Shown here: positions 59,301 through 64,000 of the stretch, in pieces
How the letters are laid out: each line of letters opens with the position of its first letter
Position numbering within the stretch: the first letter of the stretch is position 1
DNA from: Lepidodermella squamata
Taxonomy: Eukaryota; Gastrotricha
DNA: 64,000 nucleotides
Direction: 5' to 3'
Assembly (NCBI GenBank): GCA_047495785.1
Contig: JBLDXI010000059.1
Coordinates: 186,001-250,000, forward strand
Notes under the pieces: model-generated
What the model was told of the DNA's origin: nothing
The model's input: the letters and a program-made list of their open reading frames with translations, nothing else
Databases searched by the model: none
Made by a program: the position numbers and the translations under genes

Positions 59301-60407
59301 TTCACCTGGGTTATCTCGGTACCAGGTATACATAGGTGGAGGATCAAGCGGCGGTGCGTTACAGGCGATAACGATCGGAGCATAAATCGACGTCTGAACC
59401 GGGGCGCGAGGTGTTTTCGAGAACGGAGTTAATTCAGTAAACGTGATTTGAACTACGTTACTCATGACGGTGCCGTACTGATTTTTGGCCTGGCATACGT
59501 ACTTCGTAGCTATTTCCGGTTCTTTCGCGGATTCTTTGTTGTGAAACACGAGTAAACCATTGAATTGACTGATACCAGCATCTTTGCCCGCTTTAACTTC
59601 ACTCAAATAAGTGATATTACCGAGCTGCTCGACAACATGGAACCAACGATAGCTAGGCAGAGGCCAACCGTCAGCTACTGTCTCCAGTACGAGACGGACA
59701 TCGGAGTTTCGGAAATAGACGACAGACGTTGGCTGTTGAATGATTTGAGGAGCACGTTGAATTTTACGCGGGTCGACATTGGCTTGGCCAAACGAGACGC
59801 CAACACGAGGAACGAACAGCTCAGCAACTAGGTTGCGATCAATCTTGCAGATAAATGGGCGCACAGCATCATCCCTAACCAGCAGCCAAGCCCAATATCC
59901 GTATTCGGGATGTCGGCTATACGCAATGACATTGTTTGGGTCGTCTGGTAACCTCAGAGGGCTGATCAAGTCATGTCGGTTTTTGTAGAGCCAGTATTCA
60001 TCTTTGAAGCTGACAATAGTTGGGGGCTGATCGCCTCGCCATTCGAAAGTGTTATCACTCGGCACGTAAGGTGGACCTCGGCGATGCCCACTGGTCAGCC
60101 AATCAGTCGAGTATTGCTGCCATTTTGACGTTAATTGTTGTTGGATCCATTTGTGCTCCTCGTCGTCGTTGATTGTAGCTAATCGAGCACTGGGTGCGTA
60201 ATCTCTGCATGCCAACAGAGCATTTTGGAAGCTCATCTGATGGAAGAACTCAAATCGGTAACAAATGCGCTTCGACCTGAATTCAGTCCAGTCTGGAGGG
60301 CATTCATACTCATAATTTGATTGGAACTGATTGTATTGACCAATCACAGCTGACTGGAACGAGACGATAGTGGTCAAAATCAGAGGAAAGCATCTCAATT
60401 TCATCAT
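56349..60407 (-). CDS. Cont: Contactin with N-terminal C-type lectin domain, intronless
   Basis: One uninterrupted frame of 1,352 residues. The ATG at 60407 (MMKLRCFPLILTTIVSF) starts a signal peptide and lies 10 nt after an acceptor (CTTTATAG, 60418). A C-type lectin-like domain follows (CPPDWTEFRSKRICYRFEFF … VRPFICKI, about 37–190). Then come six Ig domains, each with the Cys/Trp/YxC pattern (for example CLAEGKPSVIINWYRNGK and YSCVASNVYGIA), and four fibronectin III domains (for example ITAYIVKSI, GVYYNVQYRR, GYKILYW, GYKILCW). The C-terminal hydrophobic tail LVVFLCSIFVLLRL suggests a GPI anchor. Lectin-bearing contactin is known from Drosophila, where it works with neurexin IV and neuroglian at septate junctions. 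Lack of introns over 4 kb is odd beside intron-rich neighbours. Confidence 0.95.
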   Translation of the reverse strand: MMKLRCFPLILTTIVSFQSAVIGQYNQFQSNYEYECPPDWTEFRSKRICYRFEFFHQMSFQNALLACRDYAPSARLATINDDEEHKWIQQQLTSKWQQYSTDWLTSGHRRGPPYVPSDNTFEWRGDQPPTIVSFKDEYWLYKNRHDLISPLRLPDDPNNVIAYSRHPEYGYWAWLLVRDDAVRPFICKIDRNLVAELFVPRVGVSFGQANVDPRKIQRAPQIIQQPTSVVYFRNSDVRLVLETVADGWPLPSYRWFHVVEQLGNITYLSEVKAGKDAGISQFNGLLVFHNKESAKEPEIATKYVCQAKNQYGTVMSNVVQITFTELTPFSKTPRAPVQTSIYAPIVIACNAPPLDPPPMYTWYRDNPGEIISPQFPGKEHIFSSADGSLYFEQVLDTDAGKYKCQIEPSGITVVSDKLAQVSQPIEVIVLKSSALREPRIFETFPKVASKMPLVGRDIRVECVSEGSYSPLHYTWERSLVLEGREFKTMMPRNVRFEDRNRLLVIENATMSDGGRYSCTVRADKTSSHTRSVDVEIFASPFFAFPMRDLVVHERETTTTLRCLAEGKPSVIINWYRNGKMLNPSNLEPQDQGRFIWSSDLRELHIAQLDKTRDSGVYSCVASNVYGIATDEAELRISNIPPHFIRQPVQLNNLATNGNPFVIQCRPEASGIGTPQLKYRWRRNGGNIGMSQSIRILEPYGDLYIARVSYADEGYYTCEAQNDYGKAESSGWLRVLEPTIIMRYPELKTPPVTVNETVILICEANSSSRLDVQYEWWLNNRYVDFVREHRYKLGYIPKELLAANHTLRHQEMRPGFLVIPSVQHDDAGNWTCVARSSTDFSAKHTMLEVWGPPSLPAGVRGKILGPAQIELQWLVPAANGYEITAYIVKSIIEYESNWTTQVVLNVNRSDPESQKNRNACPPGGKFCRTVLSNLTAFSKYKFRVYAVNKLGESLPSPDSSWYETPSEVPFVNPIIINACSDFPWDILNDTIPDAVSYVYTAWNHRLSKNSLQSFQPSCGGGKVGTLQVLWEPLPRKLHNGPGVYYNVQYRRAGTGDDWSRPITIPGADKGKWVTIVGQSKNFYLDYEVRIWAGNSKGVCKEKPLTYVIKSAEDIPPGAPRITYAQPFNESALQVWWTPIPDTRTDVKGKLLGYKILYWMTDTEVELDAYRIWHYGQNDSGLISGLRAETYYSFRVQVWNGAGQSRPSDPYSVETLRRAPIEAPRWVKLWPVSGNAVRVTWRGVQTGILEEPVEGYKILCWLVGESIKNAFPGEDAGRTVDYTLHNLMNNTRYQLRVYAYSRGGIGKMSSPVIIFELADNYLKVYRGMEAAAHLFVANSPLVVFLCSIFVLLRL

Positions 60408-60418
60408 AAAGAGCTTCC

Positions 60419-61516
60419 TATAAAGGAATAAAATAATCAACATTTAAGCCCAAACCAATCAGATCAAACATTGAACACAAAGATTGCTAAGAAATAAGGA
60501 CAGTAAGGAAACTATCGAATGTCTAAATGTCATCCGTTCAGATTAGCTTACGGACAGAAAAATCGGTTGTACAGACCGGTAAGACCGATCGATGAGAAAG
60601 GACTACATACGATAAGATACAAACTCGTCCCAAGCTATATAGCAAAATAAAAGTGGCATGACTATATTAAGATGAAGAGATAATTGAGCAATACTTTCAA
60701 CGTGCATCTGCCCATTATAACCAAGCCTGATGGCCACGGTGCCAGCGGACTTGCATCTGGTGTTCGATCAACATTCGACAATTTATGTTTAAGCGCCGAG
60801 TAAATGCATCGCTCAAACAAGCCCACTTAAAAATATCTGAATCAACTTAATCTTCCAAATAAATCAAATATAAAATGAATAGTATGGAACTAGTAGCAGA
60901 GGAAGCAGCGGTAAAGATGACGCTAAATAATAAATCTAGCATAAATCTTCCAAATTGATTTCAAAAATGCAATGAGACCTTGGTTTTGACTTTGAAAATA
61001 ATACTAATCATAACGCAAACGTCGGTCATTTATCAATAAATATAATAGTGATAACAGCAGAGAACTTGCAATTTTTTAACATCTACTTTCAAAAATAATC
61101 ACAAATGTCTTTCATTTATGATTTATAAGACTGAGAGAAAAACTGAAACCAGAAACCATATTAAAGCACAACGAAGCGAAATCAACACAAGTCATCAGCA
61201 ATCAATTCGCTTAGCAAAAGTCGCGCATCTCTAACTCTAGAATGAAACGTGATTCGGACATAATAAAGATCCATTTCACTCGAGAAAAGCCCATTTTATG
61301 TCATGGACTAGATTTCCAAAGCTAAACAGAAGGTATCTTGAATGTCTCATCCCTCATCTGCATAACGGATGACAGACAACTCACTAACGGTAAGGACAGA
61401 GGACAGAGGCTTGACAACCCACGCTAACTTCGTCGAAGGGAAGACTTCAACTCGAGCCGCGCGACGGTCCCCTTCGCGAAAAAAAACAGCTAAGTGAAAA
61501 CCCAAAGTTGGAAGAG
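60419..61516. other. Contactin upstream region
   Basis: About 1.1 kb, AT-rich, with no recognised gene. It should contain the contactin promoter or upstream exon. Confidence 0.5.
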
Positions 61517-61972
61517 ATGCCAAAAATTAGAATTGCAAGAATTATTAATTTTATGTATTTTCAATTTATATCTATCAAAACAAGTTACAGGTCTGGAAAA
61601 GTTTGCGCGGGAAATAGATTGGCATTTTACTCGAAATATCGAAAATCAGCAACTTCATCTGAGTTCGGGATTGCTAAACGCTTCGAAGCTCTACCCTGTG
61701 ATCTCAGATCCACAGCTCTGCAACTTCTTACAAATAGTATTTTTCTTAACCTAGAACATTTCATCTTCAATGTGAAAGATACAGTATGTATATTTTGTAA
61801 GGAAACTGTTACTTTTCGCCTTATGGCAAACCACCTGTCTTATTTCTGCACAGGTATAACTAGTCATGATCCTGTCAGAATTTTTAGTAATAATCAGAGC
61901 ACTATCAAAAATACCCTTATTTTCTTCAAACGCGTAGCCTTACATATATCTAGAGCCACTACTATTGTCTAA
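61517..61972 (+). pseudogene. Open frame with possible reverse-transcriptase C-terminal motif
   Basis: 151 codons from an ATG at 61517. The segment FEALPCDLRSTALQLL followed by CIFCKETVTFRLMANHLSYF and C has the Cys-x2-Cys…His…Cys spacing seen after the reverse transcriptase of some non-LTR retrotransposons. A LINE fragment lies 600 bases further on, which supports but does not prove this. It might be an unrelated chance frame. Confidence 0.3.
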
Positions 61973-62515
61973 GGATTGGCAAATTGCCTTCGACACTAGG
62001 GCTTTTCTCTGCCCAATGATTGAATTTGCTTCCTTGGGGACCTCAGGTATGAGGGCAGGCAGGAAAATCAGCAAGCCCAGGAACCCAAGAAACCCGGCCA
62101 AGGAGAAGTCAGCGCCATGCGCCATAATGGGTACTGCTGTTGGATGAACTTTCCCTCATCTAGTTATTCCAATTTATTTGAACAATTATTTTGCAGAACT
62201 AAGCACGAAGCACGAAGTACTAAATAAGAACTAAGCAGTGGCTTGGTTTTAGTAGTTGATTGTGTCAGATTCTGGGGTCAAAGTTAATGCCTGGGTAGAT
62301 CTCACCTTCCTCTCTATTCTCCACGAAAAAGTCTCCACTACGTATTGACAAAAGTCTTACCTTCTCGGATCAATGGGTCGCGTTAGCTATGAATTTCCAA
62401 AAGATTGATTATTTTATCTGAAATCCTGCGCCTCAAAGCGTCTAAATCGTACATATTATCTTGCCTCATAGCATAACATAACATATTCAAAGTCTCAGCC
62501 TCGGTTTTTGTCTCT

Positions 62516-62733
62516 CTATCTACTCACCCTACCTTCTCACCGATATTGAAAAACTAGAGGCTATTCAAGCTCGCTTCTCAAAACACTTGCCATACCAAAG
62601 TTCTTACTACTTGTCAGTTGAAGATTCGTCCTACGATGAAAGGCTTAGAAAACTTGGATTATGCAAAATTGAAATGAGAAATGGTATTTCTTCTTTGATT
62701 TGTTCTCTAGATTCGATATCATTGCAGCCGTAA
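62516..62733 (+). mobile_element. Non-LTR retrotransposon (LINE) 3' fragment
   Basis: The frame reads YSPYLLTDIEKLEAIQARFS, KHLPYQSS, then YDERLRKLGLCKIEMRN. This is the conserved end of LINE reverse transcriptases of the jockey/CR1 type (SPyl..di..LE.iQ.rF, YeeRL..LgL..le.R). Only about 70 codons remain before a stop, so the copy is truncated and dead. Confidence 0.8.
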
Positions 62734-63681
62734 TTCTTGCGGCGCATTCAACAATTTATAACGTCTGAATGGATTGGTTAATTTTAGGATGATCTAATCG
62801 AAGCGGTTGTCTGTAAATGTTTGCTTAATAATTCATGGGTGAACGTAGCATGTGGTTATAGATCGCCTTTTGCAAACGATGATGCTAATGAGCTCTGCGA
62901 CTTCCTCTCAAACTATTTAGACTCTACTTCAATTGTAGTCTGATTTCGAGTGGAGCTCTAGATTCTAGATCAATCGTTGGCGACAGCTTTAGCAACTTTT
63001 TTCTCGTTGTCTAATGATCCATCTCGGTTATTTTCTTCTGCAAATTCACGTACAATAAGCAACCGTCTTCATTGACGAAACCTGCCTTAGCCTTGAGCCT
63101 AATCGGGATAAAACTTAGTTGTTTTCTGTCCAGTCCTGTCCAGGAATTTCAGGAAAATAGACATATTATGAATAGTTAGGTAAAAAGTACCACAGAACCA
63201 CCGCGAACTTTTTTCAATGATTTTATATCTTCTGTGTTTATGTAGCGTATTAATCGGCCCCCCTCAGTAACTGTTCCCCTTTACGAACAAACATACAGCA
63301 GCAACAGGTGTTAATGGCCTACCCAGCCGATAAGGCCCTTCCCCCCAGAACGATCTATCCCCCTACATTCAGGTGAATGATGCAGGTGTAAAAGTTGACA
63401 CGTTTTTACGAAAAACAATGAACAAATAAATGAGTGAATGCGCGCGTAATTTTGACGGTGTCACCTGATAAGCGCCAACTTGTCGCGTTGAGAGACGAGG
63501 GCGGCGGTAGGCGCGCGCGAATGATCAAAGCGTTACCTTTGCGTGACAACTAAGTCGCGCTTGTCTCGTGCGCGGTGGATCCCGCGCTTGTCTCGGGTGC
63601 GGTGGATCCCGCGTTTATTCTTCTCGCCAATTTTGACGTTTAATTTCACGACTAATCTTGAAACAACAACCTACAACTGCT
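62734..63681. other. Intergenic region
   Basis: No recognised gene. It includes a 27-bp tandem duplication at 63,556 and GC-rich words (GCGCGCGA) near 63,512. Confidence 0.5.
63556..63609. repeat. 27-bp tandem duplication, two copies
   Basis: Units CGCGCTTGTCTCGTGCGCGG (then TGGATCC) and CGCGCTTGTCTCGGGTGCGG (then TGGATCC) sit head to tail about 75 bases before a possible start codon. Confidence 0.85.
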
Positions 63682-63935
63682 ATGTCTGTCTCAATTTCGT
63701 CGTCGAGCGATGTTGAGCCGCTCGATCAAGTCTCGCCCGAGCCTACCCCCGCGTCTAAACGTGGTAAATGTGGTAAGTAACCGTCGAAGAGCGAGGGCAG
63801 TGGCGATGAGGGTGACAAGATGGAAGACAAGAAGAAGGGCGAGCATTGGTCGTTCGCCGATCTGAAGATGTTTCTGTCCGAAGGGCGTTATCCTGCTTGG
63901 ATTTTGGCAATACCTGAAGCTCAAAAACGTAAAGG
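63682..63935 (+). pseudogene. Possible 5' end of a gene or element, interrupted by a stop
   Basis: An ATG at 63682 opens a Ser/Pro-rich stretch (MSVSISSSSDVEPLDQVSPE) that meets a TAA at 63778. The same frame then continues with a Lys/Asp/Glu-rich part and HWSFADLKMFLSEGRYPAWI up to a likely donor (GTAGGC, 63936). Either the real start is the ATG at 63820, or GTAAGT at 63774 begins an intron, or the copy is broken. The protein is not recognised; its 3' part lies outside the window. Confidence 0.35.
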
Positions 63936-64000
63936 TAGGCGTTTTTAATTTAATATTGTGCCATCTACGTGTAGAATTTGTAATTGTTTTCGTATTTAAT

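Overview
This is a stretch of animal nuclear genome, not bacterial. Genes carry spliceosomal GT–AG introns, and the proteins are metazoan: a contactin with an N-terminal C-type lectin domain, the ER-stress factor ATF6, POC1, condensin CAP-G, pinin, poly(A) polymerase, a PAPS transporter, ZFPL1, RPS21 and cystathionine gamma-lyase. Most introns are very short (47–67 nt, usually 50–55). Nearly every gene has a 3' splice acceptor 7–36 nt upstream of its start codon, and many genes are stacked head to tail. Together these suggest a compact invertebrate with spliced-leader trans-splicing, perhaps an early-branching nematode, flatworm, rotifer or chaetognath. The phylum cannot be fixed from this window alone.

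Layout. 1–3.5 kb, minus strand: an armadillo-like protein running off the left edge and a BTBD9-like BTB/discoidin protein. 6.4–13.9 kb, plus strand: POC1 followed after 116 nt by condensin NCAPG; NCAPG intron 3 (2.46 kb) hosts antisense coding remnants. 14.4–22.8 kb, minus strand: SLC35B2-type PAPS transporter, pinin and poly(A) polymerase. 25.1–30.7 kb, plus strand: ZFPL1 and an unidentified coiled-coil protein. 30.7–41.4 kb is gene-poor: a hAT-like MITE, a broken IRG-type GTPase gene, nested inverted-repeat elements, a P-element transposase relic and tRNA-like repeats. 41.4–42.0 kb, plus strand: a small histidine-rich membrane protein not matched to any known family. 43.3–60.4 kb, minus strand: ATF6, RPS21, cystathionine gamma-lyase (with a 5.7-kb transposon-filled intron) and an intronless contactin. 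60.4–64 kb: retrotransposon remnants and the start of a possible gene at the right edge.

The genes are mostly housekeeping and do not form one pathway. POC1 (centriole) and CAP-G (mitotic chromosomes) are both cell-division genes that may share a transcript. Pinin and poly(A) polymerase are neighbouring mRNA-processing genes. ATF6, RPS21 and CTH form a close run that might be polycistronic. The best candidates for new biology are the start-proximal acceptors, a TTAAGGTGGAT motif recurring before acceptors, the histidine-rich protein, the nested antisense locus with near-identical intron ends, and the nested transposon families.
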